A stretch of 64,000 nucleotides of DNA from Actinoplanes flavus (GTDB taxonomy: Bacteria > Actinomycetota > Actinomycetes > Mycobacteriales > Micromonosporaceae), in the NCBI RefSeq assembly GCF_017592555.1, contig NZ_JAGFNS010000016.1:125724-189723 (forward strand), in the 5' to 3' direction. Numbering within the stretch: the stretch's first letter is position 1; each line of letters starts with the position of its first letter. Shown piece after piece: positions 8,446-16,604 of this stretch. The notes below the pieces were generated by a model. The model was not told the DNA's origin. It did no database searches and saw only the letters and a program-made list of their open reading frames with translations. A program made the position numbers and the translations under genes.

Positions 8446-10050
8446 CTAGACCGGGTCAGAGGAGATCCAGCTGCGGATCAGCGCCGCCGTCTCGTCGGGC
8501 TTCTCCCGGACCAGTTCCTCGATCTCCCGGCGACGTTCCTCGCGCGCCTCGTCCACCTGGTTGGTCGGCTCCGGCGCTTCCAGCGCCGCCGGTGTGTCGA
8601 TGTCCAGCTCCGCCCGCTGGGCCTCCAGCGCGGCCTGCATCTCCTCGAGAAGACGACGCTCCTCGTCGGTCAGCTGCTGCTGGCGCTTCTTGGCACGCCG
8701 GTGCGCCCGCCAGGCCAGGAAGACCAGGATCAGCACCACGAACAGCAGGACCGCCGTCTGGATGACCTTGGACCGCTTGTCCGACTCCTCCTCCGCGGCC
8801 GCTGCCGCGAGCTCCTCCTGAGCCGCCTTCGCCTGGGTCTCGTCGAACGGCATGGCGGCCACCGCGATGGTGTCGCCCCGGGTCGGGTCGATGCCGGCCG
8901 CCGCGCTGAGCAGCTGCTGCACCTCGTCCTTGTTGACCGCGCCGGCGACCGCGCTGTTCAGGAGAACCGACACGTTGAGCCGCTCGATGCTGCCCGGAGC
9001 GTTCCGGCGCACCTCCTCCACCTCGTTGAAGCGGCGGGTACGGGTCTCGTCCTTCTGCTGGTACTGGCCGGTCCCGCCGGCGCCGTTGGGCACCTGGATG
9101 TTGTCCGGGCCGAGCACGCCGCCGGTACCGGTGCCGGTCCCGGCGTACGTCTCGCTCTTGACGTTCTCCTGCTCGGCGGGCATCGACGGGTCGGTGCTGT
9201 AGTTCTTGCTACGCGTCTCGGTCTGGTCGAAGTCCAGGACCGGGCTGGTGGTGACCACCGCGTTGCCGGGGCCGACCAGGTTGTCGAGCATCCGCTGCAG
9301 CGACGAGTTCATGCGGTTCTGGAAGGCGACCGTCTGCTGCTCGGTGCCACTGTCGGCGCCGGCGGCGCCGACCGTGTTGCCACCGCCGGTGGAGAGCATC
9401 TTGCCGTCCGAGCCGGCGACCGTGACCTGGGTGGGGTCGAGTCCTTCGACGCTCGACGCGACCAGGTGCACGATCGACTGCACCTGCTGCTGGCTGAGCT
9501 CCTGGTTCGGCTTCGAGGCGACCAGCACCGACGCCGTCGGCTTCTTCTCGTCGTCGGAGAAGATGTCCTCCTTCGGCATCACGAGGTGAACCGTCGCGGC
9601 CTCGACACCGTCGATGGATTTGATCGTGCTGGCCAGCTCGCCCTCGAGCGCCCGCTGGTAGTTGGCGTGCTGCATGAAGTCGCTGGTGGTGATGCCCTGC
9701 TGGTCCAGCAGCGAGTAACCGGTGCCCTCGTCGCCGGGCAGGCCCTCACTGGAGAGCTGGAGCCGCAGCTCGTTCACCTGGTCTTTCGGCACCATGACGG
9801 TCTGGCCGTCGTTCGCCAGCTCATAGGGGGTGCCGGACTTCTCCAGCGACTCGACGATCGCGGCGGCGTCCTTGGTCGAGAGATTGTTGAAGAGAGCCTG
9901 GTACGACGGTTTGGCCGCCCAGGTGGCGAAGAAGTAGCCGCCGACGATGAGAGCCAGTACCGCGAAGATCGTGACCGCCTTCTGTCCCGGTGTGAAGGAC
10001 TTGAAGGTGTCCGTAACGCGGCGAACGGGAGCGGGAAGGCGGTCGGTCAT
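8446..10050 (-). CDS. fliF: FliF, flagellar MS-ring protein
   Basis: Builds the membrane MS-ring that houses the export gate and carries the C-ring. The 534-aa product has two membrane helices, at ~25-46 and ~425-443, flanking the large extracytoplasmic ring-building region (YscJ/FliF domain: LVNELRLQL-like segment, FMQHANYQRALEGELASTI, AATVHLVMP). The C-terminal cytoplasmic tail binds FliG (residues ending IRSWI). The ATG at 10050 starts one base after the fliE stop. Confidence 0.96.
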   Translation of the reverse strand: MTDRLPAPVRRVTDTFKSFTPGQKAVTIFAVLALIVGGYFFATWAAKPSYQALFNNLSTKDAAAIVESLEKSGTPYELANDGQTVMVPKDQVNELRLQLSSEGLPGDEGTGYSLLDQQGITTSDFMQHANYQRALEGELASTIKSIDGVEAATVHLVMPKEDIFSDDEKKPTASVLVASKPNQELSQQQVQSIVHLVASSVEGLDPTQVTVAGSDGKMLSTGGGNTVGAAGADSGTEQQTVAFQNRMNSSLQRMLDNLVGPGNAVVTTSPVLDFDQTETRSKNYSTDPSMPAEQENVKSETYAGTGTGTGGVLGPDNIQVPNGAGGTGQYQQKDETRTRRFNEVEEVRRNAPGSIERLNVSVLLNSAVAGAVNKDEVQQLLSAAAGIDPTRGDTIAVAAMPFDETQAKAAQEELAAAAAEEESDKRSKVIQTAVLLFVVLILVFLAWRAHRRAKKRQQQLTDEERRLLEEMQAALEAQRAELDIDTPAALEAPEPTNQVDEAREERRREIEELVREKPDETAALIRSWISSDPV

Positions 10051-10051
10051 G

Positions 10052-10414
10052 TCAGGCCTGCATCCTCATGATCTCTTGGAAGGCCTCGACGGCCTTGTTG
10101 CGAACGGCCATGGTCAGCTGCAGCCCGAGGGACGCCTCGGTGGCCGCCATCGTGTACTGCGCCGGGTCCTGCAGCCGACCGTCGGCCACCTGCACGGCCA
10201 GGTCGCTGGCCTTGGTCTGGGCGGCCTGCACGTTCTCCAGGCCCTTGGCGATCATGCTGGCGAAGTCGCTGTTCGGGCCGACCGCGGACGGCGTGGACCC
10301 GGTCTCCGAGGCGCCGCCGAGGCCGCCGAGTTTGAAGCCGCCGGTGACACCGCTGAGGCCGGAGACGGAGGAGAAGCCCCCGATGGGGCTGATCGGTGAG
10401 GTCACGGCAATCAC
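10052..10414 (-). CDS. fliE: FliE, MS-ring/rod adaptor
   Basis: Small secreted adaptor joining the MS-ring to the proximal rod. The 120-aa product has a Gly/Ser/Pro-rich N-terminus. The conserved C-terminus reads FASMIAKGLENVQ, ASDLAVQVADG, ASLGLQLTMAVRNKAVEAFQEIMRMQ, the family hallmark. The GTG start at 10414 overlaps the flgC stop (GTGA), so it is translationally coupled. Confidence 0.93.
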   Translation of the reverse strand: MIAVTSPISPIGGFSSVSGLSGVTGGFKLGGLGGASETGSTPSAVGPNSDFASMIAKGLENVQAAQTKASDLAVQVADGRLQDPAQYTMAATEASLGLQLTMAVRNKAVEAFQEIMRMQA

Positions 10415-10803
10415 TTCCCGAGGTTGATCGCGGCGGTGTACGTCTCGCGCGCCCGGTCGACGACCGCGAGGTTCGCCTGGTAGGAGCGCTGGGCCATCAT
10501 CATCTGGGCCATCTGGTTACCCATGTCGATGTCCGGCCGGCGGACGTAACCCTCGGCGTCGGCGAGCGGGTTGTCCGGCTCGTAGGCCAGGATCCCCTCA
10601 GCGCTGCCGAGGTGGGTGCCGGCGATCTCCGCACCGTTCCCGTCCTGCGCGGCGCGCGCCGCGACGTACCGGGCCTGGAAGGCGTTCTCGCTGGTCCGGG
10701 TCGTGGTGTTGACGTTGGCGAGGTTGTCGGCCACGGCGTCCAGCCACTTCCGGTAGACCGTCACACCGGTGCCGGCGATCCCGATGGCGTTGAAGGTGCT
10801 CAT
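10411..10803 (-). CDS. flgC: FlgC, flagellar proximal rod protein
   Basis: Rod subunit secreted by the flagellar system. The 130-aa protein has the N-terminal rod motif LDAVADNLANVNTTTR and the C-terminal helix NQMAQMMMAQRSYQANLAVV, both diagnostic. The central VRRPDIDMG-like segment is present. The ATG is at 10803, between flgB and fliE in the standard order. Confidence 0.95.
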   Translation of the reverse strand: MSTFNAIGIAGTGVTVYRKWLDAVADNLANVNTTTRTSENAFQARYVAARAAQDGNGAEIAGTHLGSAEGILAYEPDNPLADAEGYVRRPDIDMGNQMAQMMMAQRSYQANLAVVDRARETYTAAINLGK

Positions 10804-10805
10804 CG

Positions 10806-11153
10806 TCAGGCCCCCTTGATGGCTTCGCGAAGCAGGCTGTACTTGCCGTCCAGCGCCCGAATGGCGAGGTTGTAACGCATCGTGGTGTCGATGTGCGACA
10901 ACGTCTCCTCGTCGAGGTTGACGTTGTTGCCGTTGAGCCGGGTGGGCTCCAGGGACCGCAGCTCGGCCGGGGTCACCTCGGCCGGTGACCGGCCCTGACT
11001 GACGGCGCTCTGCAGCGCCTCCTCGAATTTGACCTTACGGGCCTGGTAGCCGGGGGTCTCGATGTTGGCGATGTTGTTGGCGATGGCCTGCTGGCGCGCC
11101 GCCAGGCCGGTAACAGCCACCCGCAATGCGGACGACGAGCGGTCGTCGAACAA
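10806..11153 (-). CDS. flgB: FlgB, flagellar proximal rod protein
   Basis: First gene of the basal-body operon. The 115-aa product (LFDDRSSSALRVAVTGLAAR from the TTG) includes QQAIANNIANIETPGYQA, the rod/hook-family N-terminal motif, and a C-terminal TMRYNLAIRALDGKYSLLREAI helix. The frame stays open far upstream, but the TTG at 11153 is chosen because GGAGGG lies five bases before it and the FlgB family starts at this point. A FliA-type promoter lies 79 bp upstream. Confidence 0.93.
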   Translation of the reverse strand: MFDDRSSSALRVAVTGLAARQQAIANNIANIETPGYQARKVKFEEALQSAVSQGRSPAEVTPAELRSLEPTRLNGNNVNLDEETLSHIDTTMRYNLAIRALDGKYSLLREAIKGA

Positions 11154-11231
11154 GGGGGCTCCCTCCGTCGATCCGGGTTGTCGCCGATCCTTGGCTTCTC
11201 GTTCGAGCGATCCGTCGCTCGTACCCTGCAC

Positions 11232-11257
11232 TTCGGCGCGCCCGCCGATCCGCTGAG
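11232..11257 (-). promoter_or_regulatory. FliA-type promoter of the flgB-fliK operon
   Basis: Read leftward, CTCA (11257-11254), 16 bp, GCCGAA (11237-11232). This matches the CTCA-N15-17-GCCGAA form that I recall being described for FliA-family sigma factors in Actinoplanes. The same pattern precedes fliC and flgN. Confidence 0.75.
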
Positions 11258-11290
11258 TACCAACCGGTTGCCGGAAGGTTGCACACGAAA

Positions 11291-11326
11291 AAGGTCCCGT
11301 CCCCCGTGTCCGGGGGACGGGACCTT
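11291..11326 (-). terminator. rho-independent-type terminator after the FliT-like gene
   Basis: A perfect 16-bp stem (arms 11291-11306 and 11311-11326) with loop TGTC lies 12 bp past the stop at 11339. On the minus strand it is followed by TTTCGTG. It separates the fliS-side transcript from the flgB promoter. Confidence 0.85.
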
Positions 11327-11338
11327 CATCGGTCGTGA

Positions 11339-11674
11339 TCACATGGCGCAGTCGAGGTAAACCGGGCGCTTCACCGCTTCGCCGGTCTCGATCCGCGCCG
11401 TCACCGCCGTCTGCTGGCGGTTCGCGGTGATCCGCCGGGCGATCTCCTCGGCCGCGGCCAGCTGCCGGGTGAGGATCTCGTCCGCCCGCGGCCTGAGCTC
11501 GAGCGGGAGAGCGCCCAACTCGGTGGGCGGAAGCCACAGGTTCGACGGTGGCGTCTCGGCGAGGCGCCGCTCGTCGGCGAGCAGCGTCTCGACCGCCAGC
11601 ACGTCCATCTCCAGCTCGTCCAGCGCCGCGGTCCAGGCGCCCCGCCAATCGACGGACGACATGGCGGTCGTCAC
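11339..11674 (-). CDS. FliT-like small flagellar protein, function unassigned
   Basis: The 111-aa product starts at GTG 11674, which overlaps the fliS stop (GTGA). It is mostly amphipathic helix (WTAALDELEMDVLAVETLLA; ADEILTRQLAAAEEIARRI) with a short tail ending YLDCAM. Size, helix content and position directly after fliS fit FliT-type chaperones of FliD, but I see no conserved FliT motif. Treat FliT as a positional hypothesis. Confidence 0.65.
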   Translation of the reverse strand: MTTAMSSVDWRGAWTAALDELEMDVLAVETLLADERRLAETPPSNLWLPPTELGALPLELRPRADEILTRQLAAAEEIARRITANRQQTAVTARIETGEAVKRPVYLDCAM

Positions 11675-12039
11675 GCCGGGGCCAGAGCAGCCTCGCGCCA
11701 CGCGTCACGCAGCGGTTCCACCAGCTTCCGGCACCCGGCCACCCGGTCGGCGTCCTGCTTGACGTTCGCGCCGATCAGCTCGGTGAGCATGAAGCTGTAG
11801 AGGTTCGCCAGGCCCGGCGCGCCGTCCCAGGCGTCCAGCTTGAGGCTGGCGTGCAGCTCCATGACGATCTCCTGCGCGTGGCCGATCCGGTTGTTCGCCG
11901 ACTCCCGGTCACCGCCGCGGAGGGCCTCCTCGCCCTGCATCAGGTCCAGCACGAGCCGGTCGTAGAGCATCATCAGCAGCTTCGCCGGCGAAGCCGTGTT
12001 GATCGAGTCCTGCAGGTAGCGGTCACGGAGGTTGCTCAC
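11671..12039 (-). CDS. fliS: FliS, flagellin export chaperone
   Basis: Binds the flagellin C-terminus to stop premature polymerisation. The 122-aa four-helix protein has the signature ASPAKLLMMLYDRLVLDLMQG, followed by NNRIGHAQEIVMEL and LYSFMLTELIGAN. The GTG start at 12039 follows GAGGGG. It lies downstream of fliD, the usual order. In Gram-positives FliS can also take part in FliW-CsrA feedback by freeing or sequestering flagellin. Confidence 0.95.
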   Translation of the reverse strand: MSNLRDRYLQDSINTASPAKLLMMLYDRLVLDLMQGEEALRGGDRESANNRIGHAQEIVMELHASLKLDAWDGAPGLANLYSFMLTELIGANVKQDADRVAGCRKLVEPLRDAWREAALAPA

Positions 12040-12091
12040 GGTGGTCGTCCCCTCGGTCGGTTGGTGCGGGAGTCGGTGTCGCGGACGGGTG

Positions 12092-13477
12092 TTACATCAG
12101 GCCGGACAACTGCCCGGAGAGCCAGCTCGACTGGTTCTGGAGCTTGCCGAGCGCGACCTCCAGGCCGGAGTACTGCCTCTGCAGCGCCTCACGCTTGTTC
12201 ACCAGCCGGACGTCCCAGCTGCTGATCTGGTCGTTCAGCGAGTCGATCTCGTTCTTGCGGCCGGTGACGGCATTCGTGATCACCGTGGACTGCTTGTCGG
12301 CGAGACCCTCCACCTGGGCGGCGAACGCGCTGCCGACCTGCTGGATCTTCTGCGGGTCCTTGTTGTATTCGGCGGTGAACTTGGCCGCGTCGAAGGTCAG
12401 CTGGCCGTCCCGGTTCAGCCCGACGCCGAACTGGCTGAGGCTGCCGAAGTCGACCGTCTCGGTGCTCTGATCGGGCAGGGTCCGTTCGTAGGACAGGCCC
12501 CGGCTCACCGTGCCCAGAATCGCCTGGCTCATCTCCCGCACGGTGGAGTCACCGGTGAGCGGCGAGCCCTTCTTCGTCCCCAGGTTGTACGCGGTCTGCG
12601 TCTTGACCTCGGTGAGCGCCGCGTTCATGGCGTCCACCATCGCCTGCATCTTCGCGGTGACGGCGGCGGCGTCCGCGGTGGCCGTGACGGTGACGCCGGT
12701 CTCCTGCTTGGTGGCCGTGATCGCCACGCCCGGCATCAGCCCGTTGAACGTGTTCGTGTCGCTGCTGACCGAGTACTCCGCGGCGGTACCCGGGTTCACC
12801 TTGAGGAGGGCGCTCTGCGAGGGCGTGTCCTCGGAGGTGAGGCCGGCCGCGCTGAGATCCACCTGGAACCCGTTGCCGGCGCCGGTCTTGGTGCCGGAGA
12901 ACTGGAGCACGCCGTTGGTGCCGTCGGTGTTGACCACGGTCGCGCGGACGTTGAGCCCCGCCGCGTTGACGGCGGCGGCGATGTTGGCGGCGGTGGGGTC
13001 CTGATCGGCGGGGATCGTGATCGTGGTGGGCGCGCCGCCGGCGGTGAACAGGTCGTTCGTCCCGTCCGCGTCGCTGTCCGACCACGATCCGGTCGTGATC
13101 GTGAACGATCGGGGGTAGGTGGTCGCGGTGGTGTCGACGTTCTTGACCACGCTGACCTGTGCCCGGGCCACCTGATCCACGTCGAAGGTGATGCTGCCGG
13201 TCATGCCGGCCATGCCACCGGTGGCCGCCGCGGTGACGCTCGTCGAGGTGGACTCGGCCTTGAGCGATCGCCAGGTGGCGAGCGACTGCATCGCGTCCGC
13301 GGCCGTCTTGACGGCCTTCAGCTTGGTGTTGACCGACTGGTAGGCGTTCTGCGCCTTCTGTGCGGTCTCCGCCTTGGCTCGGAGCTTGTCCTGCGGGGCG
13401 GCCTCGACCTGCATCAACTGCGAGATCATCGAGGAGGTGCTGAGACCGCTGACGAGACCGTCGATGGAGCTGACCAC
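12092..13477 (-). CDS. fliD: FliD, flagellar filament cap
   Basis: Pentameric cap that folds flagellin at the filament tip. The 461-aa protein has the FliD N-domain (GLVSGLSTSSMISQLMQVEA) and a C-domain with LNDQISSWDVRLVNKREALQRQYSGLEVAL and the terminal QSSWLSGQLSG. The middle is Thr/Ala-rich variable surface. The GTG start is at 13477. A hairpin between fliC and fliD suggests that fliD is partly or separately transcribed. Confidence 0.94.
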   Translation of the reverse strand: MVSSIDGLVSGLSTSSMISQLMQVEAAPQDKLRAKAETAQKAQNAYQSVNTKLKAVKTAADAMQSLATWRSLKAESTSTSVTAAATGGMAGMTGSITFDVDQVARAQVSVVKNVDTTATTYPRSFTITTGSWSDSDADGTNDLFTAGGAPTTITIPADQDPTAANIAAAVNAAGLNVRATVVNTDGTNGVLQFSGTKTGAGNGFQVDLSAAGLTSEDTPSQSALLKVNPGTAAEYSVSSDTNTFNGLMPGVAITATKQETGVTVTATADAAAVTAKMQAMVDAMNAALTEVKTQTAYNLGTKKGSPLTGDSTVREMSQAILGTVSRGLSYERTLPDQSTETVDFGSLSQFGVGLNRDGQLTFDAAKFTAEYNKDPQKIQQVGSAFAAQVEGLADKQSTVITNAVTGRKNEIDSLNDQISSWDVRLVNKREALQRQYSGLEVALGKLQNQSSWLSGQLSGLM

Positions 13478-13514
13478 GGGAACCTGCCTTCAGGGTCTTG
13501 CCGGTTGGAATGCG

Positions 13515-13547
13515 GATGGGGGTGGCCGTTGCCGGTCCACCCCCATC
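13515..13547 (-). terminator. hairpin downstream of fliC
   Basis: A perfect 11-bp stem (arms 13515-13525 and 13537-13547) with an 11-nt loop lies 56 bp past the fliC stop. It has no T-run, so it may be an attenuator or 3'-end stabiliser rather than a full stop, which would keep fliC mRNA in excess over fliD. Confidence 0.6.
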
Positions 13548-13602
13548 TTCGGTATCGCGTCGTACTTATTCAGTTGTTGTCGGTTGCCGTCCGGTTAGAA
13601 CG

Positions 13603-14427
13603 TCAGCGGAGCAGCGACAGCACGCCCTGCGAGGACTGGTTCGCCTGCGAGAGCATGGCCGTGCCGGCCTGCGTCAGGATCTGGGAACGGGTGAACGAGA
13701 CCATCTCCTGGGCCATGTCGGCGTCACGGATACGCGACTCCGACGCGGACAGGTTCTCCACGGTCGTGTTCAGGTTGTTGATGGTGTGCTCGAAGCGGTT
13801 CTGCGACGCACCGAGCGAGGCACGCTGGTCGGTCACCGTCTTGAGGGCGGCGTCCAGCGCATCGATGGCGGCCGTAGCACCGGCGCTGGTGCTCAGGTCG
13901 AGGGAGTCGATGGCGAGAGTGGTCGCGTCCATGGCACCGATCGAGATGCTGAGGACGTCCTCCGTACCCGTGTTCGCGCCCACCTGGAAGTCCTTGGCGG
14001 TGAAGGTACCGTCGAGCAGCTTGGACTTACCGAACGACGTGGTGTCGCTGACACGGGTGATCTCGAGGGCGAGCTCGTCGACCTCCTTCTGCGACGCCGC
14101 CTTGGCGTCGGTGTCCAGAGCGGCGCTGTTGGCCTGGACGGCCAGGTCACGCATACGCTGGACCATGCTGGTGACCTCGCTCAGGGCACCCTCGGCGGTC
14201 TGCACGACGCTGATCGCGTCCTGAGCGTTGCGGGTGGCGACCTTGAGGCCACTGACCTGCGAGCGCAGACCCTCGGAGATCGAGAGGCCGGCCGCGTCGT
14301 CCGCCGCGCGGTTGATGCGGAAACCGCTGGACAGCTTCTCCAGCTGCTTCGACATCTGGTTGTCGCTGACGGAGAGGTTGCGGTAGGCGTTCTGCGCCGC
14401 GATGTTCTGGTTGATGCGAAGACCCAT
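13603..14427 (-). CDS. fliC: flagellin
   Basis: Filament subunit. At 274 aa it holds just the conserved D0/D1 domains: an N-terminal GLRINQNIAAQNAYRNL block and SSGFRINRAADDAAGLSISE, and a C-terminal ASQNRFEHTINNL, RIRDADMAQEMVSF and QANQSSQGVLSLL. The variable outer domain is nearly absent. The ATG at 14427 has AAGGAGGA seven bases upstream; longer in-frame starts lie in the leader. It is a single copy here. Control looks two-layered: a FliA-type promoter and a CsrA-type leader hairpin. Confidence 0.96.
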   Translation of the reverse strand: MGLRINQNIAAQNAYRNLSVSDNQMSKQLEKLSSGFRINRAADDAAGLSISEGLRSQVSGLKVATRNAQDAISVVQTAEGALSEVTSMVQRMRDLAVQANSAALDTDAKAASQKEVDELALEITRVSDTTSFGKSKLLDGTFTAKDFQVGANTGTEDVLSISIGAMDATTLAIDSLDLSTSAGATAAIDALDAALKTVTDQRASLGASQNRFEHTINNLNTTVENLSASESRIRDADMAQEMVSFTRSQILTQAGTAMLSQANQSSQGVLSLLR

Positions 14428-14434
14428 GAGTGAT

Positions 14435-14476
14435 TCCTCCTTGAGTGGGGTCTTGAACCGGCCCGTCCATGGGCCG
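14435..14476 (-). promoter_or_regulatory. predicted CsrA-binding leader of fliC
   Basis: In the RNA (minus strand) a 6-bp stem CGGCCC/GGGCCG (14476-14471 with 14464-14459) presents the hexaloop AUGGAC, giving the ANGGA core in a loop that CsrA prefers. A second GGA lies in the ribosome-binding site AAGGAGGA (about 14442-14435). Two such sites, one covering the Shine-Dalgarno, is the known layout for CsrA repression of flagellin. Confidence 0.65.
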
Positions 14477-14494
14477 TGGTGTTGTGCCCTTCCC

Positions 14495-14520
14495 ATCGGC
14501 GGTGGGTGGGGGGCCATGAG
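14495..14520 (-). promoter_or_regulatory. FliA-type promoter of fliC
   Basis: Leftward CTCA (14520-14517), 16 bp, GCCGAT (14500-14495). Transcription would start near 14488, giving a leader of about 60 nt that contains the hairpin at 14459-14476. Confidence 0.7.
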
Positions 14521-14585
14521 GATTCCCGAAAAATTCTTCCGGCCTTTCGGGCGAAACGGAGAAGTGCCGATCGGCGGCGAAACTG

Positions 14586-14611
14586 CTCAGTGTCACGGCG
14601 GATGTGCCGAA
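14586..14611 (+). promoter_or_regulatory. FliA-type promoter of flgN-flgK-flgL-fliW
   Basis: Rightward CTCA (14586-14589), 16 bp, GCCGAA (14606-14611), 58 bp before the flgN GTG. It is divergent from the fliC promoter 66 bp away, so filament and junction genes are switched on together. Confidence 0.72.
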
Positions 14612-14669
14612 AGGCCCGGATGAGCGGTCCACCGAGAGGTGGCCGACCACCGACACGACGGAGGACCAC

Positions 14670-15155
14670 GTGAGCCTGACCGATCTGGCCAGTGTCCTGT
14701 GGCGCTCACGTGAGCTGCTGGAGATGCTTCTCTTCAAGCTGGAGGAGGAGCAGCTGCTGCTCGCCGCCAACCGTTCACGCTGGCTCAGCCACGCCACCCG
14801 CGAGGTGGAGCTGGTGCTCGACCAGATCCGGCAGACCGAGGTCATCCGGGCGGCACACGCCCAGGCGGTGGCCGTCGAGTTGGGCCTGGACCCGGAGGTC
14901 TCCCTCGGCGAGCTCGCGGACGCCGCCCCGGACCCCTGGTCCGACCTCCTGCACCAGCACCGCAAGGCGTTCCTGCTGCTGACCTCGGAGATCCGGACGC
15001 TGGCCGACGTCAACCGTGACCTGCTCACGGCCGGCCAGCGCGCGGCCCGCGAAACCATGCTCGCGTTCGCCGAGACCGTGGAAACGTATGGACCACAGGG
15101 ACAGACAGTCACCGGCGGCGTGCGCCGCCCCACCCTGGTAGATGAGGCGATCTGA
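14670..15155 (+). CDS. flgN: FlgN-type chaperone for hook-filament junction proteins
   Basis: Cytosolic export chaperone of FlgK and FlgL. The 161-aa protein is all helix, with VLWRSRELLEMLLFKLEEEQ and WLSHATREVELVLDQIR matching the FlgN core. The frame is open further upstream, but the GTG at 14670 is chosen because GGAGG lies just before it and an earlier start would cover the promoter. Its stop overlaps the flgK ATG (TGATG), fitting its partner. Confidence 0.85.
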   Translation: MSLTDLASVLWRSRELLEMLLFKLEEEQLLLAANRSRWLSHATREVELVLDQIRQTEVIRAAHAQAVAVELGLDPEVSLGELADAAPDPWSDLLHQHRKAFLLLTSEIRTLADVNRDLLTAGQRAARETMLAFAETVETYGPQGQTVTGGVRRPTLVDEAI

Positions 15156-16591
15156 TGGGCAGCACCTTCGGCGGCATCAACACCGCGCTCACGTCGCTCT
15201 ACGCACAGCGTCGCGGCCTGGACGTGACCGGCCAGAACATCGCGAACGCGAGCACCGAGGGATACACCCGGCAGCGGGTGACGATGCGCTCGCTGAACTC
15301 CAACACGGTGCCCGGCATGTACTCCATGTCGACGGAGGCCGGCGCCGGTGTCGCGGTCTCGTCGGTCGACCGGTTGCGCAGCGCCGGGCTGGACCAGCGC
15401 AGCTACATCGAGCATGGAACCTCGGCCTACCACACCGAGCGGGCCGGATCGTACGGGCTCATCGAGGAGGTCTTCGCCGAGCCGAGCGACACCGCGCTCC
15501 AGGCTCGCCTGCAGGACCTGTGGGACGGCTGGAACGCCGTCGCCGTGAACCCCGGCCAGAACGCGCCCAAGGCGGCACTGCTCGAACAGGCCGCAACCGT
15601 GGCGGCGTCGCTCAACGACGCGGCCGCCTCGCTGAACAACCAGTACATGACCAACCGGACCGGGCTGGACATCCGTACCGCCGAGGTGAACAAGACCGCC
15701 GCGGAGATCGCGAAGCTGAACAAGGAGATCGTGGTGGCCACCGCGGCCGGCCTGCAGCCGAACGAACTGGCCGACCAGCGTGGACAGCTGATGCTGAAGC
15801 TGTCCGACATGATCGGCGCGACGGCGCAGAGCCTGCCGAACGGCGCGATGAACGTCTACGTCGGCAACGCCGCTCTGGTCAGCGAGTTCACCGCACAGTC
15901 GATCGAGATCGAGCCCGGTGGCGCGACCCGGCTCGAGGATCTCGCCACCACCGGGCTCAACCTGCGATGGAAGGACACCGGGACTCCGGTGAACGCCGGC
16001 GGGACCATGGGCGCCCAGATGGAACTGCTCTCCAAGGGCGGCACTCTGGACGAGATCTCCGGGCGGCTGGACAAGGTGGCCGCCACCCTGGCCAAGACCG
16101 TCAACGACCTGCACAGCACCGGGTACAGCATCGACGGCACGACCGGGCAGAACCTCTTCATCGCGGGCGGCGGCCTCCCGAGCACCGCCCCGATCACCGC
16201 GAAGAACATCGTGGTCGGCATCACCGACACGAACAAGCTCGCGGTCTCCGGGGGAGACCCCACCGGAACACCGGCGGTGCTCGACGGATCGATCGCGGAC
16301 AGCCTCTCCGAGCTGGGCACCTCGACGACCGGAGCCGACGCCGAATATCAGTCGATGGTCGGCGACCTCGGTGTGGTCGCCCAGTCCTCGATGCGGCGCC
16401 GCGACATCCAGATCTCGGTGACCGAGCAGGTGGACGCGGCCCGTGACGCGGAGTCCGGGGTCAACCTCGACGAGGAGATGACCAACCTGCTGACCTACCA
16501 ACGAGGGTACGAGGCAGCCTCACGCGTCCTGACCACGATCGACTCGATGCTTGACCAATTGATCAACCGTACCGGCCTCGTCGGTAGGTAA
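15155..16591 (+). CDS. flgK: FlgK, hook-associated protein 1
   Basis: Forms the first hook-filament junction ring. The 478-aa protein has the N-terminal FGGINTALTSLYAQRRGLDV and TGQNIANASTEGYTRQRV, and a C-terminal SGVNLDEEMTNLLTYQRGYEAASRV, both diagnostic of FlgK. Translation is coupled to flgN through overlapping stop/start. It is somewhat shorter than enterobacterial FlgK, mostly in the middle. Confidence 0.96.
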   Translation: MGSTFGGINTALTSLYAQRRGLDVTGQNIANASTEGYTRQRVTMRSLNSNTVPGMYSMSTEAGAGVAVSSVDRLRSAGLDQRSYIEHGTSAYHTERAGSYGLIEEVFAEPSDTALQARLQDLWDGWNAVAVNPGQNAPKAALLEQAATVAASLNDAAASLNNQYMTNRTGLDIRTAEVNKTAAEIAKLNKEIVVATAAGLQPNELADQRGQLMLKLSDMIGATAQSLPNGAMNVYVGNAALVSEFTAQSIEIEPGGATRLEDLATTGLNLRWKDTGTPVNAGGTMGAQMELLSKGGTLDEISGRLDKVAATLAKTVNDLHSTGYSIDGTTGQNLFIAGGGLPSTAPITAKNIVVGITDTNKLAVSGGDPTGTPAVLDGSIADSLSELGTSTTGADAEYQSMVGDLGVVAQSSMRRRDIQISVTEQVDAARDAESGVNLDEEMTNLLTYQRGYEAASRVLTTIDSMLDQLINRTGLVGR

Positions 16592-16604
16592 GGGGAGCTA
16601 CTTC

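Noticed and set aside
14604..14669. Upstream ATG-like start for flgN at 14604
   Set aside because: It would start inside the -10 of the promoter at 14586-14611; the GTG at 14670 has GGAGG.
14147..16501. 784-aa minus-strand frame over flgN-flgK and the fliC promoter
   Set aside because: Crosses strong genes on the other strand and the two promoters; composition is typical of an antisense frame.
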